NCBI RefSeq assembly: GCF_934630535.1
Contig: NZ_CAKTVU010000031.1
Coordinates: forward strand, 1-14,692
From: an uncultured Senegalimassilia sp.
Lineage (GTDB): Bacteria; Actinomycetota; Coriobacteriia; Coriobacteriales; Eggerthellaceae
Length of the DNA: 14,692 nt
Reading direction: 5' to 3'
The position numbers and the translations under genes were made by a program. Shown here in pieces: positions 6,820-14,593 of the stretch; within the stretch, counting starts at the first letter, position 1, and each line of letters opens with the position of its first letter. The notes under the pieces were generated by a model. The model did not search any database, was not told the DNA's origin, and saw only the letters and a program-made list of their open reading frames with translations.

Positions 6820-7773
6820 ATGGCAGCAATCATCAATCCGCGCAAGGTGGCCATCGTCGGCTGCGGGTTCGTGGGCTCGGCCAGCGCCTTCGCCCTCATG
6901 CAATCGGGCCTGTTCTCCGAGATGGTCCTCATCGACGTCGACCGCGATCGCGCCGAGGGCGAGGCCCTCGACATCGCGCACGGCATGGCGTTCGGCAGCC
7001 CCATGAACATCTACGCGGGCGACTACTCCGACATCGACGACGCTGCCATCACCGTCATCACGGCCGGAGCGAACCAGGCGCCCGGGGAAACGCGCCTTGA
7101 CCTGGTGAACAAGAACGTCGCCATCTTCAAGTCCATCATCCCGCAGATCGCCGAGCGCGATTACCAGGGCATCCTGTTGGTGGTCTCGAACCCCGTGGAC
7201 ATCCTGACCTACGTGGCCCTCAAGCTCTCGGGCATGCCCGCCAACCGCGTCATCGGCAGCGGCACTACGCTCGACACGGCGCGCTTCAAGTACGCCCTGG
7301 GCGAGCATCTGGGCGTCGACCCGCGCAACGTGCACGCCCGCATCATCGGCGAGCACGGCGATAGCGAGATCGCGGCATGGAGCTTGGCGAACATCTCCGG
7401 CATCCCGCTCAACGATTTCTGCGAGCTGCGCGGCCACACCGACCATCAGCGCAACATGGACCGCATCGCCGAGGAAGTGAAGAACGCCGCCTACGAGATC
7501 ATCAAGAAGAAGCGCGCCACCTACTACGGCATCGCCATGACGGTCAAGCGCATCTGCGAGGCCATCACCCGAGATGAGAAGCCTATTCTCCCCGTTTCCA
7601 ACTACATCGACGGCGAGTACGGCCTGCACGACATCGTGCTGTCCATGCCCGCGGTCGTCGGCGCCAGCGGCATCGAGTACCAGGTGCCCATCAAGATCAA
7701 CGAGACGGAAACCGAGCAGCTCAAGGCCTCTGCCGCCACGCTGCGATCGGTCATCGACAAGCTGGATCTCTAA
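6820..7773 (+). CDS. ldh: L-lactate dehydrogenase (NAD-dependent)
   Basis: This 317-residue cytoplasmic enzyme converts pyruvate and NADH to L-lactate and NAD+, restoring NAD+ in fermentation. The NAD-binding fold opens with GCGFVG (14-19). Gln86 in TAGANQ, where malate dehydrogenases have Arg, marks it as a lactate enzyme. Other active-site residues are Arg92 (PGETR), Asp152 and Arg155 (LDTAR), and catalytic His179 in GEHGD. Length is normal. Bacillus enzymes are switched on by fructose 1,6-bisphosphate through an Arg in LDTARFR and a His in NVHA; here the His is kept (172) but the Arg is Lys157, so the allosteric response may differ. The ATG at 6820 has GGAG six bases upstream. It is divergent from the traX-family gene and followed by the glycolytic gene pgi, though pgi appears to have its own promoter. 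Confidence 0.93.
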   Translation: MAAIINPRKVAIVGCGFVGSASAFALMQSGLFSEMVLIDVDRDRAEGEALDIAHGMAFGSPMNIYAGDYSDIDDAAITVITAGANQAPGETRLDLVNKNVAIFKSIIPQIAERDYQGILLVVSNPVDILTYVALKLSGMPANRVIGSGTTLDTARFKYALGEHLGVDPRNVHARIIGEHGDSEIAAWSLANISGIPLNDFCELRGHTDHQRNMDRIAEEVKNAAYEIIKKKRATYYGIAMTVKRICEAITRDEKPILPVSNYIDGEYGLHDIVLSMPAVVGASGIEYQVPIKINETETEQLKASAATLRSVIDKLDL

Positions 7774-8050
7774 CGCCCCATGCCCGCTCGGCGCCGCCTG
7801 AGTCCGGCGGCGCCGGCAATTGGCGGGCGGGCGGCGTCGCCTTGCGCGCCGGACCTCCTTCGTGGCGCCTTTCTTCTGCGCCTCGGCCCGTCGGGCCCGG
7901 CGAGCCGGCGTCTCTTCGCGCCTTCCGCATGTCCATCTTCTCCGGCTGTACGAAGCGCGTGGTTTCCGCTCTAAACGCTGACCATTCCGCTTCCCCGTTC
8001 ACAACTCCATCACACGGAGATGCCCAAACAGGGTGCCCTCTGCCACGGTT
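7774..8050. other. GC-rich intergenic region between ldh and pgi
   Basis: No gene is supported here. A perfect 9-base inverted repeat lies 17 bases after ldh (7790-7798 with 7806-7814), but no T-run follows it, so it is at best a weak terminator. Further palindromes are GGCCC/GGGCC (7885-7889, 7893-7897) and CCGGC/GCCGG (7897-7901, 7904-7908). Base use becomes less GC-rich after about 7950, toward the pgi promoter. Confidence 0.5.
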
Positions 8051-8059
8051 TGCTAAAAT
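8051..8059 (+). promoter_or_regulatory. Probable extended -10 promoter of pgi
   Basis: TGCTAAAAT is an extended -10 box (TG, one base, TAAAAT at 8054-8059), 30 bases before the pgi ATG. The -35 region 17 bases upstream is poor, as is common with extended -10 promoters. It shares its form with TGCTATAGT before the transporter. Confidence 0.5.
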
Positions 8060-8089
8060 GCTTGGTACTTACGCAGAAAGAAGGTGCTC

Positions 8090-9802
8090 ATGCTGTCTGG
8101 AGATATGGAAAAGCTCTATCCCTCCGCCAAGACCTTGGTGAAGGAATGCGTTGCCAGCCGCCTTCGTGCGAAGGATGCAACGCTCTACGGCTTTTCCGAC
8201 GAAGCGCAGGAATGCGCACAGAATTACATGGGGTGGACGGATTTGGCAACGAATCCGCCGTATCCCTTGCACGAGATTCAGGCATTCGCTGATTCCATCA
8301 TCGCCCAGGGTTTGAAGTCCGTGGTGCTCATCGGCCAAGGCGGCTCTACCCAGGCGCCCATGACCATTACCAAATACCACAAGCCGGACTCCTCCCTGGT
8401 GCAGTTCCGCACGCTCGATTCCGACTCCCCGGTTCGCGTGCGCGGCATCCTGTCCGAGATCGACCCTCGTACCACGCTGTTCATCGTGTCCTCCAAATCA
8501 GGCGGCACCATCGAGCCGCGCCTGGCGCTGCGCGCCGTGCGCGATGCGCTGGCCGATCAGATCTCGGACCAGGAAATGGTGCAGCATCTGGTGGCCATCA
8601 CCGACCCCGGCTCCAAGCTCGAGCAGCAGGCTCGCGAGGAGGGCTGGGCCGCGGTGTTCTCCGGCGAGCCCACCGTGGGCGGCCGCTTCAGCGCCCTGTC
8701 CGTGTTCGGTCTGCTGCCCGCAGCGCTTGTGGGCATCAACCTGCAGGAGTTCATGCAGCACGCCGTCGAGGCCGAGCGCGCCTGCAGCGAGGACGCCATC
8801 GACAACCCGGCCATCGGCCTTGCGGCCTTTCTGTACGACAACTACGTGCAGGGCCGCAACAAGTTCAGCTTCCTTACGCAGAAGCGCGGCCGCGTGCTCG
8901 GCCTGTGGATCGAGCAGCTGGTCGCCGAAAGCGTCGGCAAGAACGGCCAGGGCATCCTGCCCAACATCGAGATCGACACGCTGTTGCTCAAGAACGACCC
9001 GGGCGACCGCAGCGTCATCATGTATCAAACGAAGAACGACCTGTGGGACGAGCGCCACAACTTCGAGATGAGCCTGTCCTACATCGACCCCACCATCCCG
9101 CGCGCGGCGTTCAAGGTCGAGTCCGTCTACGAGCTGCCCGAGCACTTCATCATGTGGGAGTACGCCATCGCCATGTGCGGCTACCTTATGAAGGTGTGCC
9201 CGTTCGACCAGCCCGACGTGGCGTCGGCAAAGGCCGCGGTGCTCGACATCCTGCGCGACGGCCAGCCTGAGCCCGACTACGTGCAGGACTTCATCGACGA
9301 CGTGCACATGGGCCAGGTCGAGGTGCGCCAGGCGCCGTGCTTCAAGGACTGCACCGACGTGCGCGCATCGCTGCGTGCGCTGCTCGCCAGCATCCAGCCG
9401 GGCGATTTCTTCGCGCTCAACGCCTTCCTTCCGTTCACGGGCGAAGGCCGCCGCGAGGCGCTCGAGACCATCCGCCACGGTGTCGCCGAGAAGCGCCGCG
9501 TGGTGTCGTGCCTGGAGGTCGGCCCGCGCTACCTGCATTCCACGGGCCAGCTGCAGAAGGGCGGCCCGAACTGCGGCGTGTTCCTCATCCTGTCGGCGGA
9601 CGAGCTGAAGGACATCCCGCTGAAGGAAGAGGCCGAAAGCCTGGGCTCTTTGGCGAAGGCGCAGGCATCAGGCGACCTGGTCACGCTCGCAAGCCGCGGC
9701 CGTCGTTGCGTGCATCTGCACCTGCCCGACAACTCGGGCGTCACCTTGCGCGCGCTGGCGGAAGTGGTGTGCGACATCTTGGAAGAGCTGCAGCAGGCGT
9801 AA
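8090..9802 (+). CDS. pgi: Glucose-6-phosphate isomerase, TalPgi type without the transaldolase part
   Basis: This 570-residue cytoplasmic enzyme interconverts glucose 6-phosphate and fructose 6-phosphate. Sugar-phosphate-binding motifs are GQGGSTQAP (82-90) and SSKSGGT (134-140). The PGI signature GGRFSALSVFGLLPAAL spans 197-213, and the probable catalytic Glu280 lies in AESVGKNGQG. The C-terminal half carries WEYAIAMCGYLMKVCPFDQPDV-like sequence (from 356) and LHSTGQLQKGGPN (482-494), typical of the isomerase half of bifunctional transaldolase/isomerase proteins (TalPgi) rather than of classical PGI. The transaldolase half (normally about 370 residues at the N-terminus) is absent, and the upstream DNA does not encode it. 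ATG 8090 has AGAAAGAAGG ending five bases upstream; a GTG at 8084 would add two residues. A strong terminator follows, so it is probably transcribed alone. Confidence 0.88.
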   Translation: MLSGDMEKLYPSAKTLVKECVASRLRAKDATLYGFSDEAQECAQNYMGWTDLATNPPYPLHEIQAFADSIIAQGLKSVVLIGQGGSTQAPMTITKYHKPDSSLVQFRTLDSDSPVRVRGILSEIDPRTTLFIVSSKSGGTIEPRLALRAVRDALADQISDQEMVQHLVAITDPGSKLEQQAREEGWAAVFSGEPTVGGRFSALSVFGLLPAALVGINLQEFMQHAVEAERACSEDAIDNPAIGLAAFLYDNYVQGRNKFSFLTQKRGRVLGLWIEQLVAESVGKNGQGILPNIEIDTLLLKNDPGDRSVIMYQTKNDLWDERHNFEMSLSYIDPTIPRAAFKVESVYELPEHFIMWEYAIAMCGYLMKVCPFDQPDVASAKAAVLDILRDGQPEPDYVQDFIDDVHMGQVEVRQAPCFKDCTDVRASLRALLASIQPGDFFALNAFLPFTGEGRREALETIRHGVAEKRRVVSCLEVGPRYLHSTGQLQKGGPNCGVFLILSADELKDIPLKEEAESLGSLAKAQASGDLVTLASRGRRCVHLHLPDNSGVTLRALAEVVCDILEELQQA

Positions 9803-9830
9803 AGCCCCTCGGCTCAACGGCTGAAACCCA

Positions 9831-9865
9831 ACGCGCGTCGGCAATCTCGCCGACGCGCGTTTTTT
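9831..9865 (+). terminator. Strong intrinsic terminator of pgi
   Basis: Perfect 12-base arms (9831-9842 and 9849-9860) enclose AATCTC, and a run of T follows to 9865. It separates pgi from hypF. No convincing hypF promoter is visible in the 49 bases between. Confidence 0.93.
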
Positions 9866-9914
9866 GGAATCAGCCGGCGGAAAGCAACGTAAACCTTAAA
9901 TGAAAGGGCGTCGT

Positions 9915-12368
9915 ATGATCGAAGCGCTCGACATACAGGTAAAAGGCATCGTGCAAGGGGTGGGTTTTCGCCCCTTTGTGTATCGTTTGGCGAAGAAATA
10001 CCAGCTCAACGGCTGGGTTCTCAACGCTGTTGAAGGCGTGTTCATCCACGCCGAGGGCGAGGCGAACCTGCTGGACAAGTTCGTCACCGAGCTGCACATG
10101 AACCCCCCGTCCGCCGCAAAGGTCAAGGAGATCGACCTCAAGGAGGTGCCGCTGGAGGGGTTCAGCTCGTTCGACATCCGCTTCTCCGACGACCATAACG
10201 CCCAGCAGACCACGCTGGTTTCCCCCGATCTCGCCACCTGCGACGACTGCCTGGACGAGCTGTTCAACCCCGCAGATCGCCGTTACCGCTATCCGTTCAT
10301 CAACTGCACGAACTGCGGCCCGCGCTTCACCATCATCGGGTCGCTGCCCTACGATCGCCCCGCAACGTCCATGAAGGATTTCCCCATGTGCCCGCGTTGC
10401 GCCGACGAATACGCCGATCCGCTTGACCGCCGCTTCCACGCGCAGCCCGATGCCTGCTGGGATTGCGGCCCGCACATCAGCTGGGTGAACCTTGCGCAAG
10501 GCCAGCAGGCGCCGCAGTGGGGCAATACCCGTGAGGAGTCCGACGTCATTTTCGCGGAAGCGGTCAAGCTGCTGCTCGACGGCGGCATCGTGGCGGTGAA
10601 GGGTCTCGGCGGCTTCCATCTGGTGTGCGACGCATCGAACCCCGATGCATTGGCGAAGCTGCGTCAGCGCAAGCGCCGCCAGGGCAAGGCGTTCGCCGTC
10701 ATGGTGGCGGGCGCGGCCGACGCGCGCCGTGTGTGCCATGTCGACAAGGCGGAGCAGAGCGCCCTGGAATCCACCAAGCGCCCTATCGTGCTGCTGCGCA
10801 AGCGTGCCGAGGCGCAGTTCGCCGCCGGCCTGGCCGACAACCTTCCCGAGCTGGGCATCATGCTGCCCTGCACGCCCGTCCAGCACCTGCTGCTCCACGA
10901 TTTCGCGGAGGCGCTGCGTGCCCAGCAGGGTGATTCCGCGCTTCCCATGCTGGTCATGACCTCGGGAAACCTGCATAACGAACCCATCGTCACCGACGAC
11001 GATCAGGCGCTGGTCAAGTTTGCCGGCATCGCCGACGCGGTCCTGGGCAACAACCGCCGTATCCTGTCGCGCTACGACGACTCGGTGCTGCGCGTGGTTC
11101 GCGTGGGCGACGAGCAGGCCATCCAGTTCGTCCGCCGCGCCCGCGGCTTCGCCCCGCTGCCCATCGCGCTCGACTGTCCCCAGGCGCAGCCCAAGCAGGA
11201 AACCCTGCTGGCAACGGGCTCGGAGCAGAAGGCCACGTTCACCCTGGTGCGCGCCGCCGCATCCGATGACCAGCGCCCCGATGCCTTCGTCTCGCAGCAC
11301 ATCGGCGATGTCGAGAACGCGGAAACCTATGACGCCTGGCTCGAGGCCGAAGACCGCTATCGCCAGCTGTTCCAGGAAACGCCGCGCCGTCTCGCCTGCG
11401 ATGCGCACCCCGAGTACCTCGCAAGCAAATGGGCCCGCGAACAGGCGCAACGCAACAACCTGTCCTTGACCGAGGTGCAGCACCACCATGCCCACATCGC
11501 CTCGGTGCTGGGGGAGAACGGGCTGTTCGGGCCCGTATGCGGCATCGCGTTCGACGGCACGGGCTACGGTGCCGACGGCCGCGTGTGGGGCGGCGAGGTC
11601 CTGCTCTCCAACCAGCAGGCCTACGAGCGCTTCGCCAACTTCGCCTACGTTCCCATGCCCGGCGGCGCTGCGGCGGTGCGCAATCCGCTGCGCATGGCCT
11701 ACGGCGTGCTATACGAGTTCGACCTGCTGGAGCATCCCGGCGCGGCTGACGCGTTGCTGGCGCTGGGCGAGCAGGCCGAAGTGTGCGACCAGATGATCGA
11801 GCGCGGCCTGAACACACCCTACACCTCCTCGGTCGGGCGCCTGTTCGATGCGGCCAGCGCGCTGCTCGGCGTGTGCCGCCAACCGTCCTACGACGGTCAG
11901 CCCGCCATCGAGCTCGAGGCGGCCATGGGCGCGGTCCCCGAGGGGCTGCCGGCCACCGACGCCTACCATATAGATGTCGTGAAGAATACGGCCACCGAAA
12001 CCAGCACCGCACTCGACACGTCGGTCCTGCTGTTCGACGCGGCGCCGGCGTTCAAGGCGCTCCTCGACGACATCGCCTCCGGCGTCCCTGCGGCAACCAT
12101 CGCGCGCCGTTTCCACGATGCGTTCGTGAACGCCATCGTTATGGCTGCTCAGCTGGTGCAAAGCCTGTACGGCATCACCACGGTCGCGCTGTCAGGCGGC
12201 GTGTTCCTCAACCGCTACCTGCTCGAGCACGTCGTGCCGGCGCTGCAGGGCAACGGCTTCACCGTGGCGCTCAACCGCGACCTGCCGCCCAGCGACGGCT
12301 GCATTTCCTACGGACAGGCTGTGGTAGCATGGGCAGCAAGAAAAACGGACGAGACGGCGGGGAAGTAG
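9915..12368 (+). CDS. hypF: HypF carbamoyltransferase for [NiFe]-hydrogenase maturation
   Basis: HypF uses carbamoyl phosphate and ATP to make carbamoyl-adenylate and passes the carbamoyl group to the C-terminal Cys of HypE, the source of the cyanide ligands. All domains are present in order in 817 residues. First is an acylphosphatase-like domain (1-90) with VQGVGFRPF and Arg19. Then come zinc-finger pairs C109/C112, C131/C134, C159/C162 and C181/C184. A YrdC-like domain follows (about 210-400, with KGLGGFHL at 229-236). Last is a Kae1-like domain with HHHAH (523-527) and FDGTGYGADGRVWGGE (546-561). I chose ATG 9915 because AAAGGG sits six bases upstream; ATG 9900 in frame would add MKGRR and has no site. 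It heads the hypF-hypC-hypD cluster. HypE, its partner, is not in the window. Confidence 0.96.
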   Translation: MIEALDIQVKGIVQGVGFRPFVYRLAKKYQLNGWVLNAVEGVFIHAEGEANLLDKFVTELHMNPPSAAKVKEIDLKEVPLEGFSSFDIRFSDDHNAQQTTLVSPDLATCDDCLDELFNPADRRYRYPFINCTNCGPRFTIIGSLPYDRPATSMKDFPMCPRCADEYADPLDRRFHAQPDACWDCGPHISWVNLAQGQQAPQWGNTREESDVIFAEAVKLLLDGGIVAVKGLGGFHLVCDASNPDALAKLRQRKRRQGKAFAVMVAGAADARRVCHVDKAEQSALESTKRPIVLLRKRAEAQFAAGLADNLPELGIMLPCTPVQHLLLHDFAEALRAQQGDSALPMLVMTSGNLHNEPIVTDDDQALVKFAGIADAVLGNNRRILSRYDDSVLRVVRVGDEQAIQFVRRARGFAPLPIALDCPQAQPKQETLLATGSEQKATFTLVRAAASDDQRPDAFVSQHIGDVENAETYDAWLEAEDRYRQLFQETPRRLACDAHPEYLASKWAREQAQRNNLSLTEVQHHHAHIASVLGENGLFGPVCGIAFDGTGYGADGRVWGGEVLLSNQQAYERFANFAYVPMPGGAAAVRNPLRMAYGVLYEFDLLEHPGAADALLALGEQAEVCDQMIERGLNTPYTSSVGRLFDAASALLGVCRQPSYDGQPAIELEAAMGAVPEGLPATDAYHIDVVKNTATETSTALDTSVLLFDAAPAFKALLDDIASGVPAATIARRFHDAFVNAIVMAAQLVQSLYGITTVALSGGVFLNRYLLEHVVPALQGNGFTVALNRDLPPSDGCISYGQAVVAWAARKTDETAGK

Positions 12369-12377
12369 CGGCTCGGA

Positions 12378-12393
12378 AGGCGCGCAAGCGCCT
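12378..12393 (+). other. Small hairpin in the hypF-hypC gap
   Basis: AGGCGC and GCGCCT pair around a GCAA loop, a stable GNRA-type tetraloop. It lies 10 bases after the hypF stop. No T-run follows, so it looks like an mRNA stability or processing hairpin rather than a terminator. Confidence 0.5.
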
Positions 12394-12440
12394 GACGGCG
12401 CATCCTCAAACGTCTCATCATGAAAGGAAGAAGGCAGCGA

Positions 12441-12689
12441 ATGTGCCTAGCTATTCCCGCGAAGATCGCGCAGCTTGACGGCGACGGCATGGCCACAGTG
12501 GACATCCTCGGCGTCACGCGCAGCGTGTCCATCGACCTCACGCCGCAGGCGGGCGTCGGCGATTTCGTGCTCGTGCACGCCGGCTTCGCCATCGAGGTTG
12601 TCGATCCCGATTACGCGCAGGAAACCATCGACCTCATCAAGGAGTTCCCCGACCTCGCGGGCGACGAGCTGCCCGCCGCAACGGCCTAG
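12441..12689 (+). CDS. hypC: HypC hydrogenase maturation chaperone
   Basis: HypC is a small chaperone that works with HypD to assemble the Fe(CN)2CO unit and delivers it to the hydrogenase large subunit. The 82-residue protein opens MCLAIPAKI; the N-terminal Cys2 is the family's essential iron-binding residue, which fixes the start at 12441 rather than at the in-frame ATG at 12420. The start has GAAGG about seven bases upstream. The rest fits the HypC/HupF beta-barrel, with VGDFVLVHAGFAIEVVD at 47-63. It lies 72 bases after hypF and 90 before hypD, all on one strand. It could also serve as HybG; the two cannot be told apart here. Confidence 0.95.
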   Translation: MCLAIPAKIAQLDGDGMATVDILGVTRSVSIDLTPQAGVGDFVLVHAGFAIEVVDPDYAQETIDLIKEFPDLAGDELPAATA

Positions 12690-12703
12690 GCAACGCCTGA
12701 TCG

Positions 12704-12746
12704 GCCGATCGCTTGCAGCCTCGCGGCACGCAGGCGGTCGGCTTTT
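12704..12746 (+). terminator. Terminator-like hairpin between hypC and hypD
   Basis: Thirteen bases (12704-12716) pair with 12730-12742, allowing two G-U pairs, and TTTT (12743-12746) then CGCATTT follow. The left arm overlaps a perfect palindrome GATCGGCCGATC (12699-12710), so the two folds exclude each other. Either partial termination lowers hypD, or this is a processing site. The T-run is short, so efficiency is uncertain. Confidence 0.5.
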
Positions 12747-12779
12747 CGCATTTCACCCCTCATACCAAGGAATACGATC

Positions 12780-13913
12780 ATGCAACCCGAAAACATACAT
12801 CGAAGCCGCACGGTCGATGCCGGCACCATGCAAAACGAGCTGGCGGCGTTCAAAGACCCGAAGCTCGCCCGCGGCCTCATCGATTCCATCGCCAAGCTCG
12901 CGCCGGAAGCCGGCGTCACGCTCATGGAGGTGTGCGGCACGCACACCGTTGCCATCGCGCGCAACGGCATCCGCAACCTCATGCCCGAAAGCGTTCGTCT
13001 TTCCTCGGGCCCGGGCTGCCCTGTATGCGTCACATCGAACCGCGACATCGACGCCGTCATCGCCCTCGCGCGCATCCCCGGCGTGACCATAGCCACGTTC
13101 GGCGACATGACGCGCGTGCCCGGCAGCACGTCAAGCCTGCTCAAGGAGCAGGCGGCAGGCCGTAGCGTGCAGATCTGCTACTCGCCGCTCGACGCGTTGG
13201 CTTTGGCGAAGGCTAACCCCGATCGCCAGATCGTGTTCGTGGGCGTGGGCTTCGAGACCACCACGCCGCTGGTGGCCATGGCCATCAAGCGCGCCGCGGC
13301 CATGGGCCTGAAGAACTTCAGCGTATTCGCCGCGCACAAGAACATGCCCGGCGCCCTGGAAACGCTGGTAAAGGACCCGGACCTCAAGCTCGATGCCCTT
13401 ATCCTGCCGGGCCACGTGGGCACCATCACCGGCACCAAGCCCTTCGAGTTCCTGGCGAAGGAATACGGCATCCCCGGCGTTGTCACGGGCTTCGAGCCCG
13501 TCGACGTGCTCCAGGGCATCGCCATGATCGTGCGCCAACTGCACGAGGGCAGGGCTGAGATCGAGATCGCCTACGCTCGAGGCGTCATGCCCCAAGGCAA
13601 CCCCGTGGCCCTCGCCGCAATCGACGAGGTCTTCGAAACCTGCACCGCCAACTGGCGAGGTCTGGGCGATATCCCCGGCAGCGGATACCGTATCCGCGAG
13701 GAGTACGCGCAGTTCGACGCGCTAAAGCGCTTCCAGCCGGAAATCGAGCCGACCATTAACCCCAAGGGCTGTCGTTGCGGCGACGTCCTGCGTGCCCGCA
13801 TGGAGCCCAGCGAGTGCCCCCTGTTCCGCAAGGTATGCACGCCCGAGAACCCGGTAGGGCCGTGCATGGTCAGCAGCGAGGGAAGCTGCGCCGCCTACTA
13901 CAGATACTATTAA
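12780..13913 (+). CDS. hypD: HypD iron-sulfur protein for [NiFe]-hydrogenase maturation
   Basis: HypD, with HypC, forms the scaffold on which the Fe(CN)2CO unit is built, taking cyanide from HypE. The 377-residue protein has all the family's key cysteines: CGTH (Cys52), GPGCPVC (Cys80, Cys83), and the C-terminal group GCRCGD (Cys331, Cys333), Cys346, Cys353, Cys362 and Cys370, part of which holds a [4Fe-4S] cluster. FVGVGFETTTP and LPGHVGTITG are also typical. The ATG at 12780 has AAGGA eight or nine bases upstream. In many genomes hypE follows hypD directly; here a hairpin and a long AT-rich gap follow. Confidence 0.96.
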   Translation: MQPENIHRSRTVDAGTMQNELAAFKDPKLARGLIDSIAKLAPEAGVTLMEVCGTHTVAIARNGIRNLMPESVRLSSGPGCPVCVTSNRDIDAVIALARIPGVTIATFGDMTRVPGSTSSLLKEQAAGRSVQICYSPLDALALAKANPDRQIVFVGVGFETTTPLVAMAIKRAAAMGLKNFSVFAAHKNMPGALETLVKDPDLKLDALILPGHVGTITGTKPFEFLAKEYGIPGVVTGFEPVDVLQGIAMIVRQLHEGRAEIEIAYARGVMPQGNPVALAAIDEVFETCTANWRGLGDIPGSGYRIREEYAQFDALKRFQPEIEPTINPKGCRCGDVLRARMEPSECPLFRKVCTPENPVGPCMVSSEGSCAAYYRYY

Positions 13914-13938
13914 ACGAACCAGGCAAATCATCGCATCG

Positions 13939-13972
13939 GAGGGCGGCACGGCATATAAGCTGCGCCGCCCTC
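13939..13972 (+). terminator. Hairpin after hypD, probable terminator without a T-run
   Basis: GAGGGCGGC (13939-13947) pairs with GCCGCCCTC (13964-13972), and a shorter inner stem surrounds ATATAA. It lies 26 bases after the hypD stop. The following bases, TATCGTAAAA, are not T-rich, so it may end or only stabilise the hyp mRNA. Confidence 0.5.
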
Positions 13973-14208
13973 TATCGTAAAAGCAGGGAACCAGGCTTCA
14001 TCTCGGGGCAACAGCAGCGAAAAACGACCGACCCAGGGCGAATCCCGTGCTTAAGCGAGTGCTCAAGCGACATACCCGCAAGTCAGAGGACGAAAGCCAT
14101 TTGATTCCCGAGCAAAGCCGCTTACGGGCGTCGGAGGCGGTTAATTACATCGACGCAGCAATCGAAAATCAATAGACCAAGGTTATCAGAGACCAAGTTT
14201 CCCATTGA

Positions 14209-14445
14209 TTGTGCAAATAAACGGCACTTTGGGAACCATAGATTTGACCGCACAAATGCATGGATATTCAATTCGAACCGTTAATCATTCGAGCGAATCG
14301 GTTGAATCAAAGAAAATATCCAATAATCCAATGAAAAATGCATAAACGATTATTTCCTTCGTGTTACATAATTTTGTGCAGCTGAACAATGAAGTTGTGC
14401 AAAGTGCCTGAAAATACGTGTAAATCACCTATTGCAGGCGCACAA
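14209..14445. promoter_or_regulatory. Five TTGTGC boxes, candidate regulator sites
   Basis: TTGTGC lies on the plus strand at 14209-14214, 14374-14379 and 14395-14400, and on the minus strand at 14250-14255 and 14440-14445. The plus copies at 14374 and 14395 are 21 bases apart, two DNA turns. The last copy lies inside the spacer of the promoter at 14432-14460. All three plus copies continue with A. The binding protein is unknown. Confidence 0.55.
14271..14307. repeat. Nested palindrome
   Basis: ATTCGAACCG (14271-14280) is mirrored by CGGTTGAAT (14299-14307) with one extra base. Inside lies the perfect 12-base palindrome ATTCGAGCGAAT (14287-14298). It may be an operator for a dimeric regulator. 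It is about 150 bases upstream of the -35 box of the amidinotransferase promoter. Confidence 0.45.
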
Positions 14446-14460
14446 CTCTGGTGATATAAA
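14432..14460 (+). promoter_or_regulatory. Probable promoter of the amidinotransferase gene
   Basis: TTGCAG (14432-14437) and TATAAA (14455-14460) are 17 bases apart, the ideal spacing. TG stands one base before the -10 box (TGATATAAA), the extended form. Transcription would begin near 14467, giving a leader of about 165 bases. The weak -35 and a TTGTGC box in the spacer suggest control by a protein. Confidence 0.55.
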
Positions 14461-14593
14461 TATCTCGTCGGCAAAACCGGAACACGAAATGAAACGAACT
14501 TACAGGGTTGCCAAGTGATCTTTCCCTCTCAGTGAATTTCAAATCAGAAGGCCGGTTGAGCCAAAAGGTACACAATAGGTAGTGTGCATCGTC

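Noticed and set aside
7751..8002. An 83-codon minus-strand frame in the ldh-pgi gap
   Set aside because: It has no ribosome binding site I can see, no domain, overlaps the ldh end and shows the Arg/Ala/Gly bias of a GC-rich chance frame.
13775..14104. A 109-codon plus-strand frame over the hypD end
   Set aside because: Its first part is hypD out of frame and the rest crosses the hairpin after hypD; it has no start signal or recognisable motif.
14049..14110. Cobalamin riboswitch
   Set aside because: Only a loose match to the final box is present; the central conserved segments are missing and the next gene is over 500 bases away with its own promoter in between.
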